Positions 23,378 through 32,387 of a DNA stretch of 64,000 nucleotides are shown here, piece after piece. The notes beneath the pieces were generated by a model that saw nothing but the letters and a program-made list of their open reading frames with translations, made no database searches and was not told the origin of the DNA. Position numbers and translations under genes: made by a program. The first letter of the stretch is position 1. Each line of letters begins with the position of its first letter. Source of the stretch: Archangium sp. (GTDB taxonomy: Bacteria; Myxococcota; Myxococcia; Myxococcales; Myxococcaceae). Location of the stretch: NCBI GenBank assembly GCA_022843845.1, contig JALHMW010000002.1, forward strand, positions 155,559 to 219,558. The letters run 5' to 3'.

Positions 23378-24850
23378 TCAGGGGCCTGCGTCAGCGGCCG
23401 GCACGTCGAGCAGCTCGTCGGCAGTCCACGGCAGCTCGTTGAACTTCGAGCTGTCGATCTCGACGATCGCCTTGCGCGCACCGATCGCGTACGAGCTGCC
23501 GGCTTTTCCGATCAGCTCCTTGCCGAGGGTCATCATCGCCAGCTCGGCACCCGCGGGCCCGAACAGGCGAATCGTGCGCCCCTGCTTCGCGTCGAGGCCG
23601 TAGGTCTCGATCATCTTCGCGTCGGGCTTGTCGATGACGACGCTGCCCGCCTTGATCGCCGAGAGCATCCACAACGTCGTGGCGATTCGGTAGCCCTTGG
23701 CCTTGCCGGGTTTCGGAGCCGTCACATTCCAGCCTTCGATGCTCGCGTCGGCTGACTCGCGCTCGACGATCACCTCGGGGCTGCCCGGCGTCGAGAGGAC
23801 GATCTTCGTCACGTTCTGTCGCGCGAACGGAATGAGCGACTTGTCGCGCAGCTCCATCGCGTTGCGATCGAAGGCCGTCCGCGCGGTCGCGTTGACCTGG
23901 GCGAGCACACGCCCGTCAGCGTCTTCTCGGACGGCGAAGAGCACCGAGCCCGCATCGCCTGGCGGCATCGCGAGCTTCACCTTCACCTCGCCCGACGAGA
24001 GCACGAACGTCGCCGAGGCGATCGGCGCGTCGAAGCCCAGGGCCTTGAGCCGTTCCTCGGTCGGCTCACCGGGGAAGGCGGTGGCGCGCTCTCCGCGAAT
24101 GGTGCCGAGCACGGCCTGAACCGTCACGGTGTCGGCGAGCGTCGCCTCGGGGCGGGTGAGCCTCCACAGCTTGTCCTCGCCGCGCACCAGCTCCCAGTCG
24201 TTGGTCTTCGTCTTGAGCGAGAAGCGCTCGACCTTCGGCTCGTCGATCACGAACAGATCCTTCTCACGCAGATCGAAGGTCGTCTTGGCGACCGACCACC
24301 GCACGCCACCCTCGGCCATGTGCACGACGCGGCTGCCGTCCTTGCGCATGTAGATGGTCCCGTCGAACGGGTTCTCGATGCCGCCTTCGAGCGAGACCTT
24401 GCGGATTGTTCCGTCGACCAGCGCTTCGGCTTCGACGCTGAACGACGGCGTGTCGAGGCCGTACGTCTTCAGCTCGGCGTCAGTGGCCTCGCCGTCGAGG
24501 GTCGTCTTGAAGCGCGCGGTCTGCAGCTGGCTGACGACGCCATCGACGACGAGCGGATCGATCTTCGCCTTCACGGGAGACGTGATGCGCCACTGCTCAC
24601 CTGACGCGCGCTCGAGGACGGTCGTCTCACCTGCGGTCGTCACGGTCAGCTTCACGAACTCGACCGTCGCGGCGCCGGCGTCTCGGGTGCGGCCTTCGGC
24701 GCCGGTCGCGAAGAGGTGCTCGTCCTGCGCCTTCTTCTGCGCGGTCTTCTCGTCCTTCTCGTAGACGCCCTTGTACGCGAACAGCGCCACGCCGCCGGCG
24801 ACGAGCAGGAGCCCGACCAGCGCAACGAGGGTCTTCTGCATCTGGTTCAT
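23378..24850 (-). CDS. DUF4340 membrane-anchored protein of the Gld-like ABC operon
   Basis: The 490-residue product has an N-terminal membrane anchor (KTLVALVGLLLVAGGVALFAY, about residues 5-25). Repeats of the DUF4340 type follow: VEFVKLTV...ERASGEQWRITSPVKAKIDPLVVDGVVSQLQTAR, then VERFSLKTKTNDWELVRG. The start MNQMQKTL at 24850 is favoured; a 13-residue upstream extension exists. It is the last gene of a four-gene operon with the GldG-, permease- and ATPase-like genes, separated from the GldG-like gene by 14 bases. DUF4340 proteins are regular partners of this ABC system, but their role is unknown. Confidence 0.85.
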   Translation of the reverse strand: MNQMQKTLVALVGLLLVAGGVALFAYKGVYEKDEKTAQKKAQDEHLFATGAEGRTRDAGAATVEFVKLTVTTAGETTVLERASGEQWRITSPVKAKIDPLVVDGVVSQLQTARFKTTLDGEATDAELKTYGLDTPSFSVEAEALVDGTIRKVSLEGGIENPFDGTIYMRKDGSRVVHMAEGGVRWSVAKTTFDLREKDLFVIDEPKVERFSLKTKTNDWELVRGEDKLWRLTRPEATLADTVTVQAVLGTIRGERATAFPGEPTEERLKALGFDAPIASATFVLSSGEVKVKLAMPPGDAGSVLFAVREDADGRVLAQVNATARTAFDRNAMELRDKSLIPFARQNVTKIVLSTPGSPEVIVERESADASIEGWNVTAPKPGKAKGYRIATTLWMLSAIKAGSVVIDKPDAKMIETYGLDAKQGRTIRLFGPAGAELAMMTLGKELIGKAGSSYAIGARKAIVEIDSSKFNELPWTADELLDVPAADAGP

Positions 24851-24864
24851 GCCGTCACTCCACG

Positions 24865-26442
24865 TCAGCGCGAGCGCCGCGTCAGCCACACGGTGAGGCC
24901 CACGCCGATCAGCAGCATGGGCAACACGTCCATCACCACGAGGCGAATGTTGCTCAGCATCGCGGCGTCGACCTGCAGCGACGAGATGTCGCGATCGGGC
25001 GGGCGAATGGTGAGCTTCTTCGGCTGATTGCTGACCCAGCCCATGACGTTGAGCACCAGGTTGCGATTGCCCTCGATGGAGAACAGGTCGATCAGCACCT
25101 GCACGTCTCCGAACGCGACGACGCGCGCCTGATCGAAGCGCTTGGTGGGTGAGGTGACGTCTCGGGTCGACACCGCCACCACGCCGAGCTGGCCGGCCTT
25201 CTCGCCCGGGTCGAGCTTCGGGTCTTCGTCAGGCTTGGTCTCGAGCCACGCCTCGGGGGTCGTCAACACCGTGTTGAGCGCCGTGACGCCGGGCAAGGTT
25301 CCTTCGCGGAGCACCGTGATGCTGCGTGCCGAGAAGAAGAGCAGGTTGAGCTTGCTGGACTTGAGCGCCGCGACGGTCGGGTGATCGCCGAAGAAGGGCG
25401 CGACGATGAAGTAGGGCTGCTCCGGGTCGACGCGCGGGTCGGCGATCACGCCGTTGTCGATCTGCAGGCCGTACTTCGCGAGCAGCGCATCGAGGCCTGG
25501 CTCGTAGCCCGCCTCCGCGAAGTAGAGGAACCGGCCACCCTCGTCGAGGTACTGCTCGATGAGCCGCTTCTCACCTTCGGTGTACGCCGACTTCGCGCCT
25601 GCGCTGATGAGCACCGACGCGTCGCGGGGGATCTCGTTGGTCTTGCCCAGGTTGAGCGTCTCGCAGACGTAGCCGTCGTTCATGAACGCCGCCTTCACCT
25701 TGGTGAGGACCTGCTGCGGCCCACCTTGCGGCATCGGGCGCTCTTCTGGGTCGAGCGGAACCTCTCCGTGCCCTTCGAGGAAGTACACCCGCTGCTCGCC
25801 GACCTTCTCGAGGCGAATGAGCGCGTTGGTGAACTCCTGCTCACCTTCAGCCGCGTCGGCCAGCTTCGGGAGATTCGCCGTCGTCGAGCTCTCGGTCGGC
25901 GCGCCGGGGTTGCGCACCAGCACCGCGGCGAACTGCTGCTCGCGGATCTTGTACTTCGCGACGAGATCGGGCGCCTTGCGCGGGTCCTTTACCTCCCACG
26001 TCAGCTTGTCGGTCTCTTTCGTGAAGCGCTGGAAGAGATCGTCGATGCTGTCGGGCAGCGGCGTGACGGTGAAGATGACGATCTTCACGGGCTCCTTCAG
26101 CTCCTTGAGCGTGTCGCGCGTCTGCTGCGAGAGCGAGAAGAGCTTCTTGTTGGTGAGATCCCAGGTCTGGTTGCGGCGCGCGACGATGAAGTTCGCGCCG
26201 ACCATCAAGGCGATGAAGACGAAGCCGATCGCTGCCGACGACGAGAAGAAGAACACCGAGCGCGTCCAGGTCGCGATCTTCTCGGAGTTCGTCACCGACC
26301 ACAGCACCAGCATCGCGATGCCGAGGCCCAGCTTCACGCCGAACGCGACGTATGAGCCCGAGGTGACGAAGAGCGTGACGAACGAGGTGAGGGTGAGGAG
26401 CAGCCCGACGCCACCTGCGACTTTGCCGAGGGTCTTCATCAT
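24865..26442 (-). CDS. gldG: GldG-like ABC transporter auxiliary protein
   Basis: The 525-residue product has two or three N-terminal membrane segments (about 5-30, 33-50, 65-88). A large periplasmic part matches the ABC_transp_aux/GldG family: RNQTWDLTNKKLFSLSQQT, VYFLEGHGEV and YLDEGGRFLYFAEA. A final membrane helix precedes the terminal TRRSR. The start at 26442 (MMKTLGK) shares a TGATG overlap with the permease stop. It probably forms a complex with the two transporter subunits. In Bacteroidota the homologue is needed for gliding; here the substrate is unknown. Confidence 0.88.
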   Translation of the reverse strand: MMKTLGKVAGGVGLLLTLTSFVTLFVTSGSYVAFGVKLGLGIAMLVLWSVTNSEKIATWTRSVFFFSSSAAIGFVFIALMVGANFIVARRNQTWDLTNKKLFSLSQQTRDTLKELKEPVKIVIFTVTPLPDSIDDLFQRFTKETDKLTWEVKDPRKAPDLVAKYKIREQQFAAVLVRNPGAPTESSTTANLPKLADAAEGEQEFTNALIRLEKVGEQRVYFLEGHGEVPLDPEERPMPQGGPQQVLTKVKAAFMNDGYVCETLNLGKTNEIPRDASVLISAGAKSAYTEGEKRLIEQYLDEGGRFLYFAEAGYEPGLDALLAKYGLQIDNGVIADPRVDPEQPYFIVAPFFGDHPTVAALKSSKLNLLFFSARSITVLREGTLPGVTALNTVLTTPEAWLETKPDEDPKLDPGEKAGQLGVVAVSTRDVTSPTKRFDQARVVAFGDVQVLIDLFSIEGNRNLVLNVMGWVSNQPKKLTIRPPDRDISSLQVDAAMLSNIRLVVMDVLPMLLIGVGLTVWLTRRSR

Positions 26443-27266
26443 CACACCCACCGCCGCGACTCGACCGACCGGTGCGTCAACACCAGGAACGTCGCGATCA
26501 CGCTGCTGAAGAAGACGATGGGCTTCAGATCCAGCACGCCCCGGAGCGGGTTGCGCAGCTGCGCGTCGAACGCCAGGTGATCGAGCACGCTGCGCCACGG
26601 CTCCTCGGCGTTGGGCGCGACGATCTTGAGCACCATCCACACCAGGCAGATGGCGAAGGTGATGAGGCCCGCGACGATCACCGACTCGGTCAGCGACGAG
26701 ATGAAGGTGCCGATGGAGAGGATGGTGGCGCCCCAGACGACGAGCGCGCCGAAGCCGAGCAGCACGGTCACCCACTCGAGCGTCGCGGTCTTCTCGGAGG
26801 TCGTCGCCGAGAACGACGAGCCGTACATCGCGAGCACCAGCGGGTAGACCATCGTCACGCCGACGGTGGCGCCGATGATCACCAGCCCGCCGAGGTACTT
26901 GCCCAGCACGATCTCGGCGCTCGTCACCGGAGACGTCATCAGCAGCTCGAACGTCTTCTGCCGCCGCTCCTCGGCGAACAGGCGCGCCGACAGGAACGGC
27001 ACCACGAAGAGCAACACCACCAGCATCGTCGAGAACAGCGGCATCACCACGCCGTCGGTGAGGTTGCGCAGGAACTGGGCGTCAGGGCTGACCTGCTCCC
27101 AGCCGCCCTGGAGGCGGATGTCCTCGTGTGCCTGCTTGAACTGCACGAGCAGGCCCACGAAGAAGAACGACGAGACGAAGCTCACGAAGGTGAAGACGAT
27201 CCACGCCCAGGGGGTGGTCAGGTAGACCGTCATTTCCTTCTTCGCGATCGCGATGATGTTGCGCAT
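26442..27266 (-). CDS. gldF: ABC-2 type permease (GldF-like)
   Basis: The 274-residue membrane protein has six hydrophobic segments and the ABC-2 pattern: KKEMTVYLTTPWAWIVFTFV at the N-terminus and the FAEERRQKTFELLMTSPVTSAEIVLGKYLGG segment after the second helix, which is characteristic of GldF. It lies between the ATPase gene (18 bases) and the GldG-like gene (one-base overlap). Confidence 0.9.
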   Translation of the reverse strand: MRNIIAIAKKEMTVYLTTPWAWIVFTFVSFVSSFFFVGLLVQFKQAHEDIRLQGGWEQVSPDAQFLRNLTDGVVMPLFSTMLVVLLFVVPFLSARLFAEERRQKTFELLMTSPVTSAEIVLGKYLGGLVIIGATVGVTMVYPLVLAMYGSSFSATTSEKTATLEWVTVLLGFGALVVWGATILSIGTFISSLTESVIVAGLITFAICLVWMVLKIVAPNAEEPWRSVLDHLAFDAQLRNPLRGVLDLKPIVFFSSVIATFLVLTHRSVESRRWV

Positions 27267-27284
27267 CGAATGCGTCCTTTGACG

Positions 27285-28001
27285 TCAGTTGGCCGTGAGG
27301 GAGATGAACTTCTCTTCGAGGCCGTTCTCTTTGCCGCCAGAGATGGCCGCCATGGTGTCGTCCGCGACGATCTTCCCACGGTGAATGATGAGCACCTGCT
27401 CGCAGATGGTCTTCACCTCCGCGAGGATGTGCGTCGAGAGCACCACGGTGTGTTGCCCCGCGAGGCCCTTGATGAGCTGGAGCACCTCGTTGCGCTGGCG
27501 CGGGTCGAGGCCTTCCGTCGGCTCGTCGAGGATGAGCAGCTTCGGGTTGCCGATCAGCGCCTGCGCGATGCCGACGCGCTGCCGGTAGCCCTTCGAGAGC
27601 GCGGAGTTGAGGCGATCGAGCTCGGTGGTGACGCCCGTACCTTGCGCGACGCGATCGATCTCGCTCTTCACCTGCTTGCGCGGCACGCCTTTGATCTCGG
27701 CGACGAAGTGCAGAAAGCCGCGCACCGTCAGCTCGGGGTACAGCGGCGGCGTCTCGGGCAGGTAGCCGATCTGCCGCTTCGCCTCGAGCGGCTTCTCGAA
27801 CACGTCGAAGCCCGCCACCCGCGCCTTGCCCTCGGTCGCCGGCATGAAGCCGGTGAGGATCTTCATCGTCGTCGATTTGCCTGCGCCGTTCGGGCCGAGG
27901 AAGCCGACGATCTTCCCTTCACCGATCGTGAAACTGAGCGCGTCGATCGCGACACGGTCGCGGTATTTCTTGGTGAGGCGCTCGACCTCGATCATCGCCA
28001 T
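27285..28001 (-). CDS. gldA: ABC transporter ATP-binding protein (GldA-like)
   Basis: The 238-residue ATPase has Walker A GPNGAGKST (about 36-44), Q-loop in GYLPETPPLY, signature LSKGYRQRVG, Walker B LLILDEP and the switch histidine in STH. It energises the export unit with the permease and GldG-like proteins. Two starts are possible. The ATG at 28010 lies directly against GGAGGG, with only about one base of spacing, while the ATG at 28001 is about ten bases from it and also matches the family N-terminus (MIEVERLTKKY), so 28001 is used. Confidence 0.92.
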   Translation of the reverse strand: MAMIEVERLTKKYRDRVAIDALSFTIGEGKIVGFLGPNGAGKSTTMKILTGFMPATEGKARVAGFDVFEKPLEAKRQIGYLPETPPLYPELTVRGFLHFVAEIKGVPRKQVKSEIDRVAQGTGVTTELDRLNSALSKGYRQRVGIAQALIGNPKLLILDEPTEGLDPRQRNEVLQLIKGLAGQHTVVLSTHILAEVKTICEQVLIIHRGKIVADDTMAAISGGKENGLEEKFISLTAN

Positions 28002-28010
28002 GCGGGGCAT

Positions 28011-28200
28011 CCCTCCGGTCTTCGAAAGCGGGCGGACTTAAGAGGCCGCGATCGAGCAAGTCAACGGAGAAATCCGAGTGATTTTGAAAGGTTGAACGAG
28101 GCGCAACACCAGGCTCCGCCGTCCTATTCCCATTCCTCGCGTTGGCGGGGCAGGTGCAGTGCGGTACAGCGCGCGTCGTTTCGTGCGTCACGGAGGCCAC
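28011..28200. other. Divergent gap between gldA-like gene and lysC
   Basis: About 190 bases with no recognisable gene. Promoters for both directions must lie here, but no box was convincing. The region is less GC-rich around 28060-28100 (GAGTGATTTTGAAAGGTTGAAC), which is the most promoter-like stretch. Confidence 0.3.
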
Positions 28201-29358
28201 ATGGCCCGCATCGTCGTTCAGAAGTTCGGAGGCTCCTCGGTCAGCGACGTCGAGAAGATCCGCAAGGTGGCGCAGCGGGTGAAAGCGCGGCGTGACGAGG
28301 GCTGGGAGCTGGTCGTCGTCGTCTCGGCGATGGGTGACACCACCGATGAACTGCTCTCCCTCGCCAAGCAGATCAGCGCCGACCCGCCGCGCCGCGAGCT
28401 CGACATGCTGCTGACTTGCGGAGAGCGCATCTCGATGGCGCTGCTGTCGATGGCGCTCCAGGACCTCGGCGTTGCCGCGATCAGCTTCACCGGGAGCCAG
28501 TCGGGCATCATCACCGACGACACGCACAGCCAGGCCCGCATCGTCGAGGTGAAGCCGGGCCGCATCGAAGAGGCGTTGGGGCAGGGCAAGGTGGTGATCG
28601 TCGCGGGCTACCAGGGCGTCTCGCGGAACAAAGAGGTCACCACGCTGGGTCGTGGTGGCTCCGACACCTCGGCCGTCGCGCTCGCCGCCGCGCTGCACGC
28701 CGACTGCGAGATCTACTCCGACGTCGACGGCATCTATTCGGCCGACCCGCGCATCGTCCCGTCGGCGAAGAAGCTCGACTCCATCTCTCCCGAAGAGATG
28801 CAGGAGCTCGCCACCGCCGGAGCGAAGGTGCTCAACGCGCAGGCCGTCGAGTTCGCGCGCGAGCAGGGCATCGTCATTCACGCGAAGTCGACGCACAGCG
28901 CCGGCACCGGAACGCGCATCGAAGCGAAGCCCGGCGAGCTGGGGCGCGTGCGAGGCGTCACCTGCGAGGCCGACGTCTGGGGCTTCTGCGTCGCTGGAGC
29001 GCCCGACGCGCTGCTCGAGCTCCTCGACAGCCATCAGGTCAAGCCGCGCAGCCTGTCCTTCGACGCGAGCGGCCGCACGCTGGTGCTGGTGCCGCTGCAG
29101 GACGTGCACGCGCCCGAGGTGCTCCGCGCGAAGCTGCCGCCGGGCGTGACGGTGCTGGACGAGCTGGGGACGGTGACCTGCGTTGGCACGGGGCTCCACG
29201 CTGATGGGCTCGTGTTGCGCAAAGCGCTGAGCGTCGCGCACGCGATGAACGCTCCGGTGACGGCCATGGCGAGCTCGGCGCTCCAGCTCACGATCGTCAC
29301 CAGCCGTTCACTGGTGAAGTCCCTGACGAAGGGCCTTCACGAGGCGCTGGTCGGATAG
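28201..29358 (+). CDS. lysC: Aspartate kinase
   Basis: Phosphorylates aspartate, the first step to lysine, threonine and methionine. The 385-residue product begins [16 protein letters not shown], the kinase signature. It has [29 protein letters not shown] and the [16 protein letters not shown] segment. The C-terminal about 120 residues form two ACT-type regulatory domains, so feedback inhibition is expected. The ATG at 28201 has GGAGG seven bases before it; the longer frame from 28159 adds no family sequence. Single gene, convergent with crtY (15-base gap). Confidence 0.97.
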   Translation: MARIVVQKFGGSSVSDVEKIRKVAQRVKARRDEGWELVVVVSAMGDTTDELLSLAKQISADPPRRELDMLLTCGERISMALLSMALQDLGVAAISFTGSQSGIITDDTHSQARIVEVKPGRIEEALGQGKVVIVAGYQGVSRNKEVTTLGRGGSDTSAVALAAALHADCEIYSDVDGIYSADPRIVPSAKKLDSISPEEMQELATAGAKVLNAQAVEFAREQGIVIHAKSTHSAGTGTRIEAKPGELGRVRGVTCEADVWGFCVAGAPDALLELLDSHQVKPRSLSFDASGRTLVLVPLQDVHAPEVLRAKLPPGVTVLDELGTVTCVGTGLHADGLVLRKALSVAHAMNAPVTAMASSALQLTIVTSRSLVKSLTKGLHEALVG

Positions 29359-29373
29359 ACCACGCCCGCGGGT

Positions 29374-30498
29374 TCACGCGCTGTACGCAGCGCGAAAGGC
29401 TCTGGGGCCAGGCACCGTCGGCGCGCCACGCGCCAGCACCTTGAGGGTGTCCCAGCGGCTGAGCCGGCCTGCGTAGAAGCGCGCGATCAACGGCTCATCG
29501 TGTTTGTAGAACGACTCGAAGATGCGCACGCGCTCGTCGGGCTCAGCGCCACGGAAGAGCATTCGATTGAGCAGCCGGAAGAACGACTGCGAGCGCCAGT
29601 GACGTTTCGCGAAATGGTTGAGCCATGGCGTGAGGTCGGCGGCTTCGAAGCTCGCGCGTGCGGCCAGCGCGTCTGCGAGCTCGACCGCAAAGGGCAGGGA
29701 GTAGCCGGTCGTCGCATGAAAGAGCCCAGCCGCGACGCCGACGGTCGGGCGCTCGAGCACTGGCGCCTCACCCGTCAGCGGAATCGGCAACGCGGCGCTC
29801 TCTTCGCGATGCACCGTCTTCACCGTGAGCCCACGCTCCGTCAGGTACGTCGTCAGTCGTGCGCGGAGTGTGGGCAGATCGAGGGTCGCGTCGTCGGCGT
29901 AGTACGTGTCTTCGATCAGCACGCGCCGCTCGTCCCACGGGAGCAGGTAGACGAACCGGAAGGCGCCGTGCTGCTCCACGCGTCCGTCCATCAAGAGCGG
30001 CACTTCGAGCCCGTGCGGGGTCGTCAGCTCCACGTCGAGGCCGAGGAACTTCTGGTACCCGCAGGGCCACGCCGGCGCGCTCGAGAACCCACGCCCGTCG
30101 AGCACCGCCTTCGCCTCGAGCGTCTCACCACTCGACAGCGTCACGCTCGTCGCCGTCTGGGCCGTCACCTTCGTCTTCAGGCGCAGCCGGTCTTTGAGCT
30201 GCTCGGCCAGCTTCCAGTGAAAGTCCTCGCTGCGGATCGAGTGGTAGCCACCACCGATGCGCCGGTCGCCGGTCTTGAAGATCACGTCGTGAGAAGGCCA
30301 GCTCTTCGACGCCAGCACCCAGAGCCACTCGAGCTGCGCCGGGGTGACGTCGGTCCCGTGAAAGCTCCAGGTGTGATTTCCCCCGAGCGTCGGGCCGGCC
30401 TCGATCATCACGAACGCCACGTCAGGTCGTGTCTGGAGAAGGCGCCAGGCCAGCAGGCCGTTGGCGAGTCCTCCTCCGACGAGGATGAGATCGAGCAC
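29374..30498 (-). CDS. crtY: Lycopene beta-cyclase, CrtY type
   Basis: Cyclises lycopene at its ends to make beta-carotene-type carotenoids. The 374-residue product from the GTG at 30498 starts with a dinucleotide-binding motif (LDLILVGGGLANGLLAWRL), then has EAGPTLGGNHTWSFH, LDGRGF and KFLGLDVEL, and near the C-terminus ATTGYSLPFAV, all typical of bacterial CrtY. The frame is open to 30642, but the GGG motif must be near the N-terminus. No other carotenoid gene is in the window, so it is an isolated pathway gene, perhaps light-regulated as in other Myxococcota (inference). Confidence 0.93.
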   Translation of the reverse strand: MLDLILVGGGLANGLLAWRLLQTRPDVAFVMIEAGPTLGGNHTWSFHGTDVTPAQLEWLWVLASKSWPSHDVIFKTGDRRIGGGYHSIRSEDFHWKLAEQLKDRLRLKTKVTAQTATSVTLSSGETLEAKAVLDGRGFSSAPAWPCGYQKFLGLDVELTTPHGLEVPLLMDGRVEQHGAFRFVYLLPWDERRVLIEDTYYADDATLDLPTLRARLTTYLTERGLTVKTVHREESAALPIPLTGEAPVLERPTVGVAAGLFHATTGYSLPFAVELADALAARASFEAADLTPWLNHFAKRHWRSQSFFRLLNRMLFRGAEPDERVRIFESFYKHDEPLIARFYAGRLSRWDTLKVLARGAPTVPGPRAFRAAYSA

Positions 30499-30751
30499 GG
30501 CTCTCTCTAAGCGGCTGCCGTTGGGTTCTCCATCAGAAGTATCAGCCTCTTGAAACCAGGGGGTTTGGCCCGGTGTCAGGGAATCCTGACGTCTGACGAC
30601 GTGTTGAAGAAGTGTGAAGCCGACCTCCCACCGCGAAACCAAAGCCCAGGTTCGGGCATTTCATCCCCCGAAGCAGGCGAGTCGAGGGTTCAGGGCGGTG
30701 GCGGCGGCGGTCCTTGCCGAAGAGGCAGGGTGCGTTACTCGTGGAGACATC
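30499..30751. promoter_or_regulatory. Divergent crtY/LuxR-regulator region with two inverted repeats
   Basis: The 253-base gap contains two dyads close together: AAACC-N4-GGTTT at 30553-30566 and GTCAGG-GAAT-CCTGAC at 30575-30590. They are centred about 20 bases apart, which is typical for a regulator dimer binding side by side. They lie about 160 bases upstream of the LuxR-type gene and about 55-90 bases upstream of crtY. No clear promoter boxes. Confidence 0.45.
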
Positions 30752-31372
30752 ATGCGCGGACTACCCCCCCAGATCATGCCGTTGCGAGTTGTGGTTCAAG
30801 CCGACCACAGCCTCGTTGAGTCCCTGGCCGAGCAGACTGACCGTTTCATCCTGAGTCCCGTGGAGAGCAACCTCGAGATCGCTGCGCGCGTCGCGCAGGC
30901 CGACGTCATCGTGGTCGATGTCACCCGAAACCCGGCGCACGCCCTGGCCGAGATGAAGAACCTGCAGCTGAAGCGCCCGCTCCTGGCGCTGGCCAACAAA
31001 GACCAGGTCGGCGAGGCGCTGGCGGCCGGAGCCCAGGCCGTCATCGCTCGCGACTCGTCTGCAGCGAAGCTCGAGGTCGCGATCGCTGCCGTGCAGAAGG
31101 GCCTCACCGTCACCGAGCCAGGCTGGTTGAGCGCTGGCGCACACGTCACGGTCGAGACCGGAAAGAACGTCGACGACAACCTCACGCCTCGGGAACACGA
31201 GGTGCTGATCCTCCTGGCCGAGGGCCTGTCGAACAAGCAGATCGCCGCGAAGCTCACCATCAGCGAGCACACCGCGAAGTTCCACGTGAACTCGATTCTG
31301 CAGAAGATGGATGCGCAGAAGCGGGTCGAGGCGGTCGTTCGCGCAGCGCGTCGGGGCCTCATCAACCTGTGA
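30752..31372 (+). CDS. LuxR/NarL-type regulator with degenerate receiver domain
   Basis: The 206-residue product from the ATG at 30752 (GGAG eight bases upstream) has a receiver-like domain in residues about 10-115 and a LuxR-type helix-turn-helix at about 140-200 (LTPREHEVLILLAEGLSNKQIA, ISEHTAKFHVNSILQKM). In the receiver, the phospho-acceptor-like Asp is kept (VIVVDVTRN). However, the first acidic residue of the usual DD pair is Ala (VVQADHS), the conserved Ser/Thr appears as Ala (LLALANKD) and the conserved Lys as Arg (VIARDSS). It may therefore work without phosphorylation, as known for atypical receivers such as FruA of Myxococcus. No histidine kinase is nearby. Confidence 0.85.
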   Translation: MRGLPPQIMPLRVVVQADHSLVESLAEQTDRFILSPVESNLEIAARVAQADVIVVDVTRNPAHALAEMKNLQLKRPLLALANKDQVGEALAAGAQAVIARDSSAAKLEVAIAAVQKGLTVTEPGWLSAGAHVTVETGKNVDDNLTPREHEVLILLAEGLSNKQIAAKLTISEHTAKFHVNSILQKMDAQKRVEAVVRAARRGLINL

Positions 31373-31383
31373 GGTCGTAACCC

Positions 31384-31418
31384 CCCGCTCAACGGACGGT
31401 TTCAGTCCGTTCGGCGGG
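31384..31418 (+). terminator. Terminator after LuxR-type regulator
   Basis: A nested hairpin: inner stem AACGGAC / GTCCGTT (31391-31397 / 31405-31411) with a seven-base loop, and outer arms CCCGC / GCGGG (31384-31388 / 31414-31418). It is followed by TTTGC. It begins 11 bases after the stop codon. Confidence 0.65.
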
Positions 31419-31491
31419 TTTGCAGAGCCGGACGCATGCGTAGCTTCCCGGGAGTCGCCCTGATTCCCCCGAAGCTCCCGAGGAAGCACGC

Positions 31492-32379
31492 ATGCCCGTC
31501 TCTGGTATCGAAGTGTCCGAAGCGTTGGCGTCAGTCGTGGAGACCGTTGGCTCGAGCGTGGTGCGCGTCGAAGGTGGACGCCGCCAGTCGACCAGCGGTC
31601 TCGTCATTTCTCCCAACCGGGTCGTCACCGTCGCGCGTGGGCTGTTCCGCGACGAGGTGACGATCGGGGTCGAAGGGAGCGAGCTGAAGGCGAAGGTCAA
31701 AGGCCGGGATCTGTCGACCGATCTCGCGCTGCTCGAGTTCGACGGCACGTTGCCTGTCGCGACGCTCGATGACGGCTTGAAGGTGAAGGTCGGCCAGCTC
31801 GTGCTCAAGCTCGCGCGGCCGGGCCAGACGGTTCGCGCGACCAGCGGCATCATCAGCACCGCCGGCAAGACGCCATGGAAGACGATGAGCGGTGGAACGG
31901 TCGATCGGTACCTCGAGAGCGATGCGCCGCATCACCCGGGCTTCTCGGGCGGACCGCTGGTCGGCGTCGACGGCACGGTCTTCGGGTTGACGAGCACCGG
32001 CCTGCTCCGCGGCGCGAGCCTGACGGTTCCAGGCAGGACGCTGAAGCGCGTGGTGGCGCAGCTCGAAGCGCACGGCCAGGTGCGCCGGAGCTACCTCGGT
32101 GTCGAGATGCAGCCGGTGAAGCTGCCCGACGACGTGCAGCAGACGACGGGCGAAGAGGTCGGGCTGATCATCATGAAGGTCGAGAAGGACGGGCCGGCCG
32201 ACACCGCCGGCATCCGCTATGGCGATACGCTGCTCCACCTCGGCGACGACTCGGTGAAGACGCTGGAGGATCTCACGGCGTACCTGCGCTCCGATCACGT
32301 CGGCCAGCAGGTGCCCGCGAAGCTCTGGCGCCAGGGCAAGGTCGAGACGGTGCAGGTGACGCTCTCCGCCAGGCCCTGA
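31492..32379 (+). CDS. HtrA/DegP-like protein lacking the catalytic histidine (trypsin-like domain plus PDZ)
   Basis: The 295-residue product has a trypsin-like domain (about 10-195) and one PDZ domain (about 200-290, RSYLGVEMQPV ... AGIRYGDTLLHLGD). Aligned with the neighbour at 32388, the catalytic His position is Arg49 (VVTVARG instead of VLTNEHV). Asp77 (LSTDLAL) and Ser152 (HPGFSGGPL) are kept. It is therefore probably inactive or altered and may be a partner or regulator of the second protein. No signal peptide or membrane anchor is seen, so it is likely cytoplasmic or exported by an unknown route. Eight bases separate it from the next gene. Confidence 0.85.
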   Translation: MPVSGIEVSEALASVVETVGSSVVRVEGGRRQSTSGLVISPNRVVTVARGLFRDEVTIGVEGSELKAKVKGRDLSTDLALLEFDGTLPVATLDDGLKVKVGQLVLKLARPGQTVRATSGIISTAGKTPWKTMSGGTVDRYLESDAPHHPGFSGGPLVGVDGTVFGLTSTGLLRGASLTVPGRTLKRVVAQLEAHGQVRRSYLGVEMQPVKLPDDVQQTTGEEVGLIIMKVEKDGPADTAGIRYGDTLLHLGDDSVKTLEDLTAYLRSDHVGQQVPAKLWRQGKVETVQVTLSARP

Positions 32380-32387
32380 AAGCGCGC

